A stretch of DNA of 64,000 nt from Massilia aurea (GTDB taxonomy: Bacteria; Pseudomonadota; Gammaproteobacteria; Burkholderiales; Burkholderiaceae_D): positions 186,001 to 250,000 of the forward strand of contig NZ_JACHBX010000006.1 of NCBI RefSeq assembly GCF_014200505.1, written 5' to 3'. The translations under genes and the position numbers were made by a program. The notes beneath the pieces are model-generated. The model was not told where the DNA came from. It did no database searches and saw only the letters and a program-made list of their open reading frames with translations. Below are positions 8,962 to 17,614 of this stretch, one piece after another (the stretch's first letter is position 1; each line of letters begins with the position of its first letter).

Positions 8962-9518
8962 GCGGCCTCTAGTGTGGCGGTGTCTGTCGCACGGGCAACC
9001 TGCGGGATGACCGTGAATCCATGGTGTTCGAGGACCGCCCTGCACACTCCGAGGAAGGCCGGGATGTCCAGGTCGTGCTTGGCAGCGTTGACGCGCCAGC
9101 CGCAGATCTTGAAGTCGGCCGGGCCCAATCCGTCGCCGACGTGGTCAACCGTCGGGAGTCGTGCGAAGCCGTGCTTGTACGTGCGGCCACCTTCGGCCGA
9201 CTCGACGTTGTCGTAGCGGCTCAGCAAAGACCAGTCGAGCAATTCTCCTGTATAAGCATCGCGCCCACCGCCCGCAGCGACTGCCGCGTGGATGGCCACG
9301 CGGTACGCCTCGCCGATGGCGGCGGCGTTGCCGCGTTTGCGGTCCCGCTTTACGTGGGCCTGCGCCTTGTGTGCGAGCCAGCGTTGGTACGCCGCCTGGT
9401 TGACTGTGCCATCGAGGAAGGCGGGAAGGGCATATTTTTTTGACACGGCGGTCTCCGCATATTTCTTGACGACATCATACGCGACGCTGTCAAGCTTTGG
9501 GATCTTCCGGTTCGCCAT
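8958..9518 (-). CDS. putative HNH-type nuclease-like protein
   Basis: A 186-residue hypothetical protein. The N-terminal half is basic and helical (HVKRDRKRGN). The C-terminal half has an HNH-like arrangement: YTGELLDWSLL, then PTVDHVGDGLGP, then CGWRVNAAKHDLD, where the His of VDH and the Asn of NAAKHDL could be the HNH residues. This is motif reading only; the target is unknown. It starts inside the end of a recombinase fragment (29-bp overlap), and its stop overlaps the ATG of the GIY-YIG pseudogene by 4 bp. The pair therefore behaves as one accessory module on an old mobile element. Confidence 0.55.
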   Translation of the reverse strand: MANRKIPKLDSVAYDVVKKYAETAVSKKYALPAFLDGTVNQAAYQRWLAHKAQAHVKRDRKRGNAAAIGEAYRVAIHAAVAAGGGRDAYTGELLDWSLLSRYDNVESAEGGRTYKHGFARLPTVDHVGDGLGPADFKICGWRVNAAKHDLDIPAFLGVCRAVLEHHGFTVIPQVARATDTATLEAA

Positions 9519-9815
9519 ACAGCCTGGCCGCCTCCGCCGCCAGGCGCTTTTCGCGCGCCTTGACGTAGATCGCCGTCGTTGCCGAGTCCTCGTGCCCCAA
9601 GATCTCCTGCACTACATTGAGGGGCATGTCCTTGTCAACGGCGATTGAGCCGAACGTGTGGCGGAAGACGTGCGGGCTAGTCGACGCTGCTCGATGTCCT
9701 TGATCGTCACGCGCGCCGCTTCGCCGTCGGGATCAACGGCTTCGAGTTCCCTGCGCACCCTGGCGAGCGCGGACTTGACCAGTGCGTAAACCGCGTTCGC
9801 GACCGTCGTCGTCGT
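9490..9815 (-). pseudogene. C-terminal fragment of a tyrosine recombinase (integrase)
   Basis: Reading leftward from about 9685, the frame gives SPHVFRHTFGSIAVDKDMP, then NVVQEILGHEDSATTAIYVK, ending at the TGA at 9490-9492. This covers the catalytic R-H-x-x-R region (HVFRHTFG), the LGH motif and the nucleophile Tyr (AIYVKA) of phage-type integrases. Upstream, the matching helix (NAVYALVKSALARVRREL) is in a different frame, so there is a frameshift near 9700. Nothing N-terminal remains. It is an inactive relic marking the island as integrase-delivered. Confidence 0.75.
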
Positions 9816-9927
9816 CCGCATCGCCGCCAAGGGCAAGCCGGTGCGCTTTAACTTCACGTTCGACCAAGTTAATGTGCTTAAGTGCGAGAAGCGCGACGGC
9901 AAGGTCGACAGAGTGCCGTGGCAGCGG

Positions 9928-10089
9928 ATGGGTCTGGCCATCTTGGATGAACTCGGGTATCTACCCTTTAGCCAAGCCAGCGCCTAGCTGTTCCACGTGC
10001 TGTTCAAGCTGTACGAGCATACCAGCGTCATCGTTACTACCAACCTAAGCTTCGCAGAGATCCGCACTTTCTACGTCAACTATGGATGA
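9928..10089 (+). pseudogene. IS21-family istB fragment
   Basis: The frame from 9928 reads LAILDELGYLPFSQASA, a stop codon (TAG), then LFHVLFKLYEHTSVIVTTN and LSFAEI. This is the Walker B and sensor region of IstB, the ATPase helper of IS21 transposases. The in-frame stop and the loss of both ends make it a remnant. It abuts the integrase relic on one side and the low-GC helicase operon on the other, consistent with repeated insertions at this locus. Confidence 0.78.
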
Positions 10090-10297
10090 TTTGCTGATTT
10101 AATGGGAAATATCGATAGCTCTGAGGCAATTTTGCTGTCGTCGTTCTTTCGCGCGCGAAACTACCGCTGCCATGATTACTGCCCTCCACGCTCGTTGGGA
10201 ACCTGACCGGCACATACATGGAAAAAATTGTGACCAACCAGGGTCGCGATAAGTACAGTGTGAACATTTGTAGGATAGACTTATACACACGGCAATA

Positions 10298-13200
10298 ATG
10301 ACCTATCATAGAAAAAGGCGAAACTTGAAAATCGAAATATGGGATGGCGGCCTTCAAGAGCAAGAGATCAGCGCTATTAAAGTATTATCAACCACGTTTA
10401 CCGACGTACCGATCGACGACGCAAAAGTGCGGGGTGGGTCGCTGAAAGACCAGTTGCAGAATAAGCTCGGTCGACATGATATGTTTCCTTGGAAGGGATA
10501 TGCAGGGTTCCGCTTCGTCGACTCAAAAGGAAAAGAAGGGGAGTTTGATCTTGTGCTCGTCACTCACTGCAACGTGATTATTGTAGAGTTGAAGGACTGG
10601 AATCATGCTCCCGTCACAGCCAATGGCGACGTGTGGTTCAAAGGTGACAAGAACATGGGGCGCTCGCCTGTAAGCGTTACTAGGAGCAAGCAATACACCC
10701 TAACGAATAAATTAAAAAAATTAAGTCAACGATTCACAAATAAGGGATACGTTCCCTTTGTCGATTATTTCGTTGTGATGACTGGAAACGCCGATTTCAG
10801 TCAACTTCCGGAAGTTGAGCTTCGACACACTTTGTCCTTGAAGGACTTCCTGACATTCTCGGACAAAGGCGTATTCGACAAGCACTTCCGGCCTCATCCA
10901 AATGCGAAGGTTTTGAATCAGGACTTTGCACTGTTTGATGAACTTTTCTTGGGTGGCAATACGTCGCCAAAAGCCCTTAGAATTGGAGGATTCACCGCAG
11001 TCGAGGCCGTTTTTGAACATCCAAACCATGTTTACAAAGAGTACTTAGCTAGTTCGGAAATATCAAAAAGCTCTGAGGCTCTACTACGAGTTTGGAACTT
11101 CAACAAGCTTGAGGGGAAAAAGGCGCTAACATCACAGGGGCGAGCCGAGATCGTGTCCCGCGAACGCGAAGTGCTGCAGTTTGTGAATCACCATAATCGA
11201 GATCTCTATAACCATTGTTTGCGCTCTCTTACTAATTTCGAAAAGGATGAAGTCACCTCGCAATATAGCGAAGTGTATGAAGTTCCGCCTGGGCACGTTA
11301 GGTTTAACGAGTTTGTTGGGAAATATGGCCAAGTATTTAGCCATACTGACCGACTTAATCTCACGAAACTGCTTATAGCAAAGTTCGCCGATTTACATGC
11401 TATAAAGATTGCACATCGGGACATTGCTGATCATAGCCTATGGCTGTCTCCCTCCAAGGAGATTGCGCTCTCTAATTTTATTTCTGCCTATCACCAACCG
11501 ATCGGTACGGTTGGGGATTACCGAAGCAGCCTGTCCGCTGGTGCTGTAGAGGTCAAAGAAATGTTGGACGGGATATCAACAACCCCGTTCCAGCAGGATG
11601 TCCATGCGCTCGGCCTTGTAGCTTGGCACTTGCTAACTGCACAACGCATGTCTCCAAAAAGCCTTGAAAAAATTCAGGACGAGATGCTTTCTAGCAGCGA
11701 GTGGTATGCCGGTATTCTCTTGGAGGCGGTGACAGGGAAATTTAAAGACGCGTCATCATTTTTTCATGGCCTGAAAAATGCAGAACCGCAAGCCGACTCA
11801 ATTCCAACGTTCGACGATTCAGAACTTGAAGCCTATCGCCATCCAATCCACCATACTCGGCGTTTCCCTGATCACGACGAGTTTTTGGTTTCGACTGACG
11901 ACAAAGAGGTGTACTTTTCGGACGGTCGGCTCGTTAAGGCTTGGTTAAATGTTGGGGGGAAGGGCGATAGCCCAATAGTTAACTTCCGCATTCTTTCTTT
12001 TCTAAAACGCCTGGACAAGATTGGGACAGTCAACCCTACTTACCTGCCGTGTATTCGGGAATATGGGCTTGCAACGCGGTCGGGTAGCATGTACTTGGTA
12101 ACGGACGTAATTGACGGAACGACTTGGGCCGAGGCAGAATTCGCAGAATCCATAAAGTTGGCCGTTATTGGTAAGTTGATCGTTGCGGTCGAACATCTGC
12201 ACGGCCTCGGGCTGACACACGGCGATCTTCACCCGGGGAACGTGATGCTGAGCCGTCAGGATGGAAATTTATACCTGATAGACATTCCCGACTTTTCTCA
12301 GAATACGACCGAAGTACGTAACCATCGCTATAGTCCAGAAAATATTGACTCAAGCACTCCCGAGAAACGCGATATCTTTGCGGTACTCCGTATGTCGTGC
12401 GAACTTCTCGGATTGGAATGGGGAAAGGAATCTAGCCCCTACCCTCGCATTGCCGATGCGATTCGGTCAGAACTTGATGATGTCGAATTCGGTTTTAAAG
12501 ATCTTGGGCGGTTTACGAAGGCACTGACGACAGCGTCGAAATCTGAAGAACAGCATTTTGTTGAAATTACCCTTCCCAATGCTAGCGAGCAAGTGACAAT
12601 CTTGCCGGACAACGGCCATCTGTACGTTAAGGTTGACGCAGCGAAACAAGGGAAGGGCGACTATTCGGTTACGTTTACCGGAGTTGGCGGATCGTTTGTA
12701 GCCTTCTACAGTAAGGAACACCGATGTTTTGTCGGAAGTGCCGCACCGCGGCTCCGATCTGATGTCTATTTTAGAACTGCAGAGGAAAGTCAGTTTGAAA
12801 TCAGTATTGCAATTCGGATCAAGCCAGGTCGACCCATGCAACTTTCTGCCTTGTCTGAACATCTTCGCGACGATGAGGCATTTCACCGCGCAATCGAGAT
12901 GGTTGAGATTCTTCCGCAGGAAATCGACGAATCCGCGCTGAGCCAACAGCTGAAGGATGTTTTTGAAAAGGCCGAAGCCTCGGTGGGGGAGGATCGCTCG
13001 GATATCATCGTCGATATTTCGACTCAGGCCCTGTGGCGCGCAATCCTCGCGACCGAAACCGAGTCAAGTCCCAATATTGAATTGAATGGTACGTCCATCA
13101 AGCCATTGGAGTCTGATTCAGAATTGATACTTCCTTATAATGCAGATGTTGATCCTCTTGGCACTTTTGCGAGTACAGATGAAGTTGACGCACTTCTCAT

Positions 13201-15277
13201 AGATCAGGATGGTGGAGAGAAGATCATTGGCGAGGTCGTTCTAAAAAAATCGGCCTTGAACGAGGTCAGGCTCAGTAAGGTGAGAAGTACTGCTTACGGA
13301 CTTAAAGACGGCGATTCTGTCTTCTTCAGGACCAAGCAAGACAGGGCTTCCTATCGTAAGCGGAAGGCTGCCCTTGAAAGGCTACTCGACAGAGAGGGAG
13401 TGTTGCCGAATCTTCTCGATTTGTTCGATCCAGCCTGTCATGAGGACGCGACTGCATACAATATTTCGATTACTGAAGACGACTTCGCAAGGTACGATCG
13501 TGAAGATCAGCACGGAAATAAGATCAGCCTCAACGAACAACAACGCGAGGCATTTACCAAACTCTTGAACAACGGTCCATTGTCTTTATTGCAGGGCCCG
13601 CCGGGAACAGGAAAGACTGAGTTTATTGCAGCATTCGTCCATTTTCTTATCGAGAAATTAAATGTTCGAAAAATTTTGTTAGTCAGCCAGTCTCACGAAG
13701 CCGTGAACACGGCCGCGGAGCGCATAAGGAAGCACTGCAGAAGGTTAGGTACCTCGCTTGAAGTTGTCAGGTTTAGCAATCGTGAAGGAGCGGTTTCGCA
13801 CGGCCTGAAGGACGTCTATTCCCATGCATTGACCTCAGAAAAGCGTGAGCTGTTCAACGCCGAAGTTCGGTACCGCGTTGAAGCGTTAGCGGGCGCATTA
13901 GGCCTTGAAGCGCCGTTTATCTCAAAGGTAGTTGAAGCTGAATTGAAGTTGTTCAAGCAAATTGATCATCTGGAATCACTCCTCAAGAGCTTCGAGAAAG
14001 TCGGCGACGACGAAGATATTAAGGCACTGAAGCCGATCGCGGTTGAACTGGATGAGACCATTCGATCCAAGCTCCACACTGATTACGGGATTGCACTTTC
14101 AAGAGAAAGCGACCTTTCCGCAGCGAAAACGATGCTGCTTGAGAAGCTTTGCACGGAGTATGGTGTTCGCCCAAGCGAGTCGAAGAGGGTTCGGGCACTA
14201 GCTCGAATATGCCGTGATATCCAAGATGCGTTGTCGGCGGAAAAAGTTAACTGTGACGAGTTTTACGCCCGTTCGAGGCAACTTGTAACGGGCACATGTG
14301 TCGGGATCGGGCAGGGGCATATCGGCATTCACGACAATATTTATGACTTCGTAATTATTGATGAGGCTGCTCGTTCCATCGCGAGCGAGCTGGCAATTGC
14401 AATGCAATCTGCGAAACGTGTCCTCCTGGTGGGCGACCACCTGCAACTTCCCCCGTTATACTCTGACGCGCATAAGGCTGCCTTGGCACGCCGACTTGGC
14501 ATCAACGACAAGCACATCGAAATCGATGAAGTTTTGCGCAGCGATTTTGCACGCGCGTTTAATTCTGAATATGGGAAACGGGCGAGTGCAACGTTGTTAA
14601 CGCAATATCGAATGGCGCCTGCTATCGGTAATTTGGTTTCGCATACGTTTTACAGCGGGATGTTGAATAATGGGGACCGCGCGATTCCTGACATCTATGC
14701 GACTGCGCCGGACGCTCTTCAGTCGGTGGTGACATGGCTTGACACATCTTCGCTCGGTGATCAAGCTCATCATCAAAGTGATCGTGGGGTCAGCATCTAT
14801 AACCGTTGTGAAGCAGAGCAGGTGATCGATGTTCTAAAACAGATATCCGAGAACATCCCTTTCTTAACCGACCTCTCGAATCTTAAGGACAAGGATGATG
14901 CACTGATTGGCGTCATTTGTATGTACGCCGAACAAAAGCGTTTGATCAGGCAAAAATTTAATCAAGGACTATGGAGCGAAGGCTTCAAAGCGCTCGTGAA
15001 AATCGATACTGTCGATAGCTATCAGGGAAAAGAAAATAGGATCATTATATTGAGCTTAACGCGTTCCGATAAGCGAAAAAGCCCAGGTTTTTTGCGCACG
15101 CCCAATCGCATTAATGTAGCAATGTCGCGCGCCATGGACCGATTGTTGATCGTTGGAAACGCCGAGGTGTGGCGTACACATAACAAGGATAAGCCTCTCG
15201 GACAAGTGGTTTCCTATATGAATGATATGGACAATCTTAGTTCGTACAAGTTCATATCCACAAAAAAAACTCGCTAG
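10298..15277 (+). CDS. NERD / pseudokinase / kinase-like / UPF1-type SF1 helicase fusion (candidate anti-phage effector)
   Basis: A 1659-residue multidomain protein. Residues about 20-150 form a NERD (nuclease-related) domain, with GEFDLVLV then VIIVELKDW giving the acidic and ELK residues. Residues about 280-500 resemble a kinase with a decayed catalytic loop (HRDIADHS at 373-380 lacks the Asn, and the DFG site reads LSNF). Residues about 560-760 are a second kinase-like module with intact HGDLHPGN (641-648) and LIDIPDF. After about 300 unassigned residues comes an SF1 helicase of the UPF1/DNA2 (COG1112) type: GPPGTGKT (1100-1107), IIDEAARS (DEAA at 1355-1358), GDHLQLPPL, TQYRMAP, VDSYQGKE and NVAMSRAMDR. 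GC is much lower than in flanking core genes. The ATG at 10298 has no clear Shine-Dalgarno. The helicase-plus-kinase layout recalls Mokosh-type defence proteins; function is inferred. Confidence 0.8.
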   Translation: MTYHRKRRNLKIEIWDGGLQEQEISAIKVLSTTFTDVPIDDAKVRGGSLKDQLQNKLGRHDMFPWKGYAGFRFVDSKGKEGEFDLVLVTHCNVIIVELKDWNHAPVTANGDVWFKGDKNMGRSPVSVTRSKQYTLTNKLKKLSQRFTNKGYVPFVDYFVVMTGNADFSQLPEVELRHTLSLKDFLTFSDKGVFDKHFRPHPNAKVLNQDFALFDELFLGGNTSPKALRIGGFTAVEAVFEHPNHVYKEYLASSEISKSSEALLRVWNFNKLEGKKALTSQGRAEIVSREREVLQFVNHHNRDLYNHCLRSLTNFEKDEVTSQYSEVYEVPPGHVRFNEFVGKYGQVFSHTDRLNLTKLLIAKFADLHAIKIAHRDIADHSLWLSPSKEIALSNFISAYHQPIGTVGDYRSSLSAGAVEVKEMLDGISTTPFQQDVHALGLVAWHLLTAQRMSPKSLEKIQDEMLSSSEWYAGILLEAVTGKFKDASSFFHGLKNAEPQADSIPTFDDSELEAYRHPIHHTRRFPDHDEFLVSTDDKEVYFSDGRLVKAWLNVGGKGDSPIVNFRILSFLKRLDKIGTVNPTYLPCIREYGLATRSGSMYLVTDVIDGTTWAEAEFAESIKLAVIGKLIVAVEHLHGLGLTHGDLHPGNVMLSRQDGNLYLIDIPDFSQNTTEVRNHRYSPENIDSSTPEKRDIFAVLRMSCELLGLEWGKESSPYPRIADAIRSELDDVEFGFKDLGRFTKALTTASKSEEQHFVEITLPNASEQVTILPDNGHLYVKVDAAKQGKGDYSVTFTGVGGSFVAFYSKEHRCFVGSAAPRLRSDVYFRTAEESQFEISIAIRIKPGRPMQLSALSEHLRDDEAFHRAIEMVEILPQEIDESALSQQLKDVFEKAEASVGEDRSDIIVDISTQALWRAILATETESSPNIELNGTSIKPLESDSELILPYNADVDPLGTFASTDEVDALLIDQDGGEKIIGEVVLKKSALNEVRLSKVRSTAYGLKDGDSVFFRTKQDRASYRKRKAALERLLDREGVLPNLLDLFDPACHEDATAYNISITEDDFARYDREDQHGNKISLNEQQREAFTKLLNNGPLSLLQGPPGTGKTEFIAAFVHFLIEKLNVRKILLVSQSHEAVNTAAERIRKHCRRLGTSLEVVRFSNREGAVSHGLKDVYSHALTSEKRELFNAEVRYRVEALAGALGLEAPFISKVVEAELKLFKQIDHLESLLKSFEKVGDDEDIKALKPIAVELDETIRSKLHTDYGIALSRESDLSAAKTMLLEKLCTEYGVRPSESKRVRALARICRDIQDALSAEKVNCDEFYARSRQLVTGTCVGIGQGHIGIHDNIYDFVIIDEAARSIASELAIAMQSAKRVLLVGDHLQLPPLYSDAHKAALARRLGINDKHIEIDEVLRSDFARAFNSEYGKRASATLLTQYRMAPAIGNLVSHTFYSGMLNNGDRAIPDIYATAPDALQSVVTWLDTSSLGDQAHHQSDRGVSIYNRCEAEQVIDVLKQISENIPFLTDLSNLKDKDDALIGVICMYAEQKRLIRQKFNQGLWSEGFKALVKIDTVDSYQGKENRIIILSLTRSDKRKSPGFLRTPNRINVAMSRAMDRLLIVGNAEVWRTHNKDKPLGQVVSYMNDMDNLSSYKFISTKKTR

Positions 15278-15286
15278 GGGACAAGA

Positions 15287-16714
15287 TTGGAAAGTGCTAA
15301 GACTTATCACGAAATTGACTTTTTGTTGCCTGCGCAACGCTTCAACATCAATTTTTCCTATGTAACCCAAAAGGGGTTGCCGTTCGTTCGCGAATTCGTT
15401 TTGCGACTTATACATCTTTCGCCGATGTCGAGGTCGCAGGTTGCCACTTTTTTTGGCTTTTCGCGCAACGAGGTGCAAGAGGCAGTCGATGATTTGGTCG
15501 ACCGCGGGGAATTGACGTTGTCTGATAATGGTCGTCTAGTCCTCACGGAGGCGTCAAAATCCTATTTCAGCGACATTGGGGAGGTCCCAACTTTGTCTCT
15601 GTTACGCGACAGCGCCGTTTGTCTTTCTTTCGATTTGGCAGTTTTCTCCTGTCTTGGGAAAGACAACTTCTCTGAAAAGTGGAAGGCCGGGCTTTCGATC
15701 AAGGTCGCCGATGAGAACGCTTCCTGCAGCGAGAGCTTTGTTGAGAAACAGTTCCAGCGTCAATTCCACGAAATCCTACAGAAGGGGTTCCTTTCGAAGT
15801 CGCTGACCCAGGACGAAAAGGATTCGCCCCATGTTTACACCGTCAATTCGGTGAACAAGATCAAGCAGATGCCCGTCAGGTTACCCGTTCAGTTCAAGAT
15901 GGACGAAAGCGGGAGAAACGTTGAGCGCGAGGACTTCGAAAAGCTGAGAAGCTCAGATTATGTCCATGAGCAAATCTCTCTGGAACTAGACCGTTTGGCG
16001 AGGCCTAGCAATTTCGGTGAAATTGCAAAGGTGATGATGGAAATTGGCGATGCCCAAACACTGAATTTGTTTGACGCGAAGGGTAGTGGCATTAGCATGC
16101 AGTTTTTCGAAGATCTCGCCAGGATCGAGTCTAATAGCTCGACGAAGAGGTCTAGTTTCATCGGTCCTATCTACTCGTCGGCAAACTGGGGATTAGTCCA
16201 GAAGCACTTGGGTCCGCTCATTAAGTCAAGGCGTGAAACGAAGGCGGATGTGGGGCATACGCCACTGTTTTGGATTGCACCAAGCGATCCTTTTTGGGGC
16301 AAGAGCAGCAATCTCCAAGTGCGGATTAGTGAATTGTTTGAAAAAGCAAGCACCAAAGACAGGAAGCTATATTCGCCGACTGTATATTTGCCGGTTGGCG
16401 GCCCCGACGATTTTAGAACAGCGCGCCAGTGGCAGAGGGAGTTCGATGCTGGAGCCGAGGCACGGGGATTAATTGAGGGATTTCTCGGGGGCAGCGTAGA
16501 AGTTCTTCTCTTCGAGAATGAGTTTGTGGTGGTGGTGTATCATGTCTCCTTGAGAGATTCGTACCCCGTCAGCGTTCCAGTTGGGTTTATCAGTGCTGAG
16601 CAGGATGTCGTCACTTCTATCGGAAAATTCGTACAAGATTATATCGATTCGACTTCTGGATTTGAACGACCTAACGATTGCGGACTCATTTCCAAACTTG
16701 GACGGGGGGGATAG
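15287..16714 (+). CDS. winged-helix partner protein of the helicase operon, unknown function
   Basis: A 475-residue protein starting at TTG 15287, with AGGGG at 15276-15280 overlapping the stop of the upstream helicase gene. The genes are 9 bp apart and surely co-translated. Residues about 45-90 look like a winged helix-turn-helix (MSRSQVATFFGFSRNEVQEA, then DDLVDRGELTLSDNGRL). The remaining about 380 residues, including conserved-looking FIGPIYSSANWGLVQ and TPLFWIAPSDPFWGK, match no family I know. I looked for a phospholipase D HxKxxxxD motif, expected in the partner of Mokosh type I helicases, and did not find one. Low GC like its neighbour, so the two were probably acquired together. Confidence 0.72.
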   Translation: MESAKTYHEIDFLLPAQRFNINFSYVTQKGLPFVREFVLRLIHLSPMSRSQVATFFGFSRNEVQEAVDDLVDRGELTLSDNGRLVLTEASKSYFSDIGEVPTLSLLRDSAVCLSFDLAVFSCLGKDNFSEKWKAGLSIKVADENASCSESFVEKQFQRQFHEILQKGFLSKSLTQDEKDSPHVYTVNSVNKIKQMPVRLPVQFKMDESGRNVEREDFEKLRSSDYVHEQISLELDRLARPSNFGEIAKVMMEIGDAQTLNLFDAKGSGISMQFFEDLARIESNSSTKRSSFIGPIYSSANWGLVQKHLGPLIKSRRETKADVGHTPLFWIAPSDPFWGKSSNLQVRISELFEKASTKDRKLYSPTVYLPVGGPDDFRTARQWQREFDAGAEARGLIEGFLGGSVEVLLFENEFVVVVYHVSLRDSYPVSVPVGFISAEQDVVTSIGKFVQDYIDSTSGFERPNDCGLISKLGRGG

Positions 16715-16799
16715 TAACTTTAGCGCGCGAAAGTCAGGGTCGAAGGGCAGAAAAAGCAGCCCTGATCTTCCGCTCGCTAAGGTGCATGTCTGAGCGAAT

Positions 16800-16834
16800 T
16801 TATCCACATTTTCTGCGCGTTAAGTTGTGGACAA
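16800..16834. other. two inverted DnaA-box-like sites
   Basis: TTATCCACA at 16800-16808 is the exact DnaA-box consensus. TGTGGACAA at 16826-16834 is a near-consensus box on the other strand (TTGTCCACA). Together they form an imperfect inverted repeat 86 bp after the winged-helix gene. They could bind DnaA, form a hairpin, or be chance. Confidence 0.4.
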
Positions 16835-17024
16835 CTCTGCGAAATTGCTGAACTTTCATGGAGAGAAGTTTTCCTTGCTCAAATGAATGGCAGGCAGGAT
16901 TACGCGCCGGGCGAAACTTCAACGCGGTGCAGCGTTGATTCATGGCGGTGCCTTTCTCCTCCCCGCTTGTCGATCGGCCTTTCTTCAGACTAAGCGAAGC
17001 GATGAGCATGTAAGATGTTTTCGA

Positions 17025-17237
17025 CTATGCTTGCGCAGTCTTTCGCATGTACGTGCAGGCGCACAGCGTCGACGCTAATCGGGGGGGGGGATCGAAAGTG
17101 AATGCCATGTCGCGGTATCCTGGCGCATTACCGTATGTGACGAGTTTCGCTTCAAGATCAATCTCGCCAGTACCGGCCGTCAAGTCGGATAACGAGGCTT
17201 CGTCACGGGCACCGCCATTGGCCTGCGCCATCACCAC
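17025..17237 (-). CDS. possible small gene interrupted by a homopolymer, doubtful
   Basis: The minus-strand frame from GTG 17237 (or ATG 17231) reads MAQANGGARDEASLSDLTAG, then TGEIDLEAKLVTYGNAPGYR, which looks protein-like. It then enters a C10 tract (17090-17081 on the minus strand) and ends in a Cys-rich tail that does not look conserved. The frame stays open further upstream without a start codon, so the N-terminus may also be missing. No Shine-Dalgarno is visible. It may be a decayed or slippage-prone gene. Confidence 0.25.
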   Translation of the reverse strand: MVMAQANGGARDEASLSDLTAGTGEIDLEAKLVTYGNAPGYRDMAFTFDPPPRLASTLCACTYMRKTAQA

Positions 17238-17329
17238 GTTGGTCGCGTCGATTGTGCGTGCACCTGCTGAATGATTGTTGTCGTTCCTCGACGATGCAAC
17301 AAAACTCCCAGACAGTTGTGCTGCTGTGG

Positions 17330-17614
17330 CTATATAAGCAGAACGATTACGATCGAAGCGAGAAATAGCAATACACCTGTGACGCTACTGATACGGTCTG
17401 CCATCGGCTTGCGGAACTTCTTTGGTACCAGCGCACTCGCGAGCGCCATGGCTAGTAGGACCACGCCTAGCATGAGCACCATGGTAAATGTGCCTCCGAC
17501 GCCTTGATCCTTGAGCCATCCGCCACCGAGCACTGTCACTAAGGCGAGGTTGCTGAAGAAATTGGAAGCCCAGGTGCCACGGCGTTGGCGAACTAGTTTA
17601 GCTGTAGTGTGCAT
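17330..17614 (-). CDS. small two-helix membrane protein
   Basis: A 94-residue reading frame from ATG 17614. It has a basic N-terminus (KLVRQRRGTW) and two hydrophobic segments at about residues 43-65 (FTMVLMLGVVLLAMALASAL) and 77-94 (GVLLFLASIVIVLLI), linked by a basic loop (PKKFRKPMADR). This is typical of a small inner-membrane protein. No family is recognised, and no clear ribosome-binding site precedes the ATG. It lies in the accessory region downstream of the helicase operon on the opposite strand, so a link to defence is possible but unsupported. Confidence 0.42.
   Translation of the reverse strand: MHTTAKLVRQRRGTWASNFFSNLALVTVLGGGWLKDQGVGGTFTMVLMLGVVLLAMALASALVPKKFRKPMADRISSVTGVLLFLASIVIVLLI

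Larger units (their letters stand above)
16715..17329. other. gene-poor region after the helicase operon
   Basis: This 615-bp stretch has no convincing long gene. It holds two DnaA-box-like 9-mers (16800-16834), a run of ten G (17081-17090) and one weak minus-strand reading frame (17025-17237). TCAGGG...CCCTGA arms at about 16735-16765 could form a weak hairpin after the operon, but no T-run follows. Confidence 0.5.

Noticed and set aside
15287-16714. Assigning the partner gene as phospholipase D (mkoB)
   Set aside because: No HxKxxxxD motif could be found, so naming it would be unsupported.
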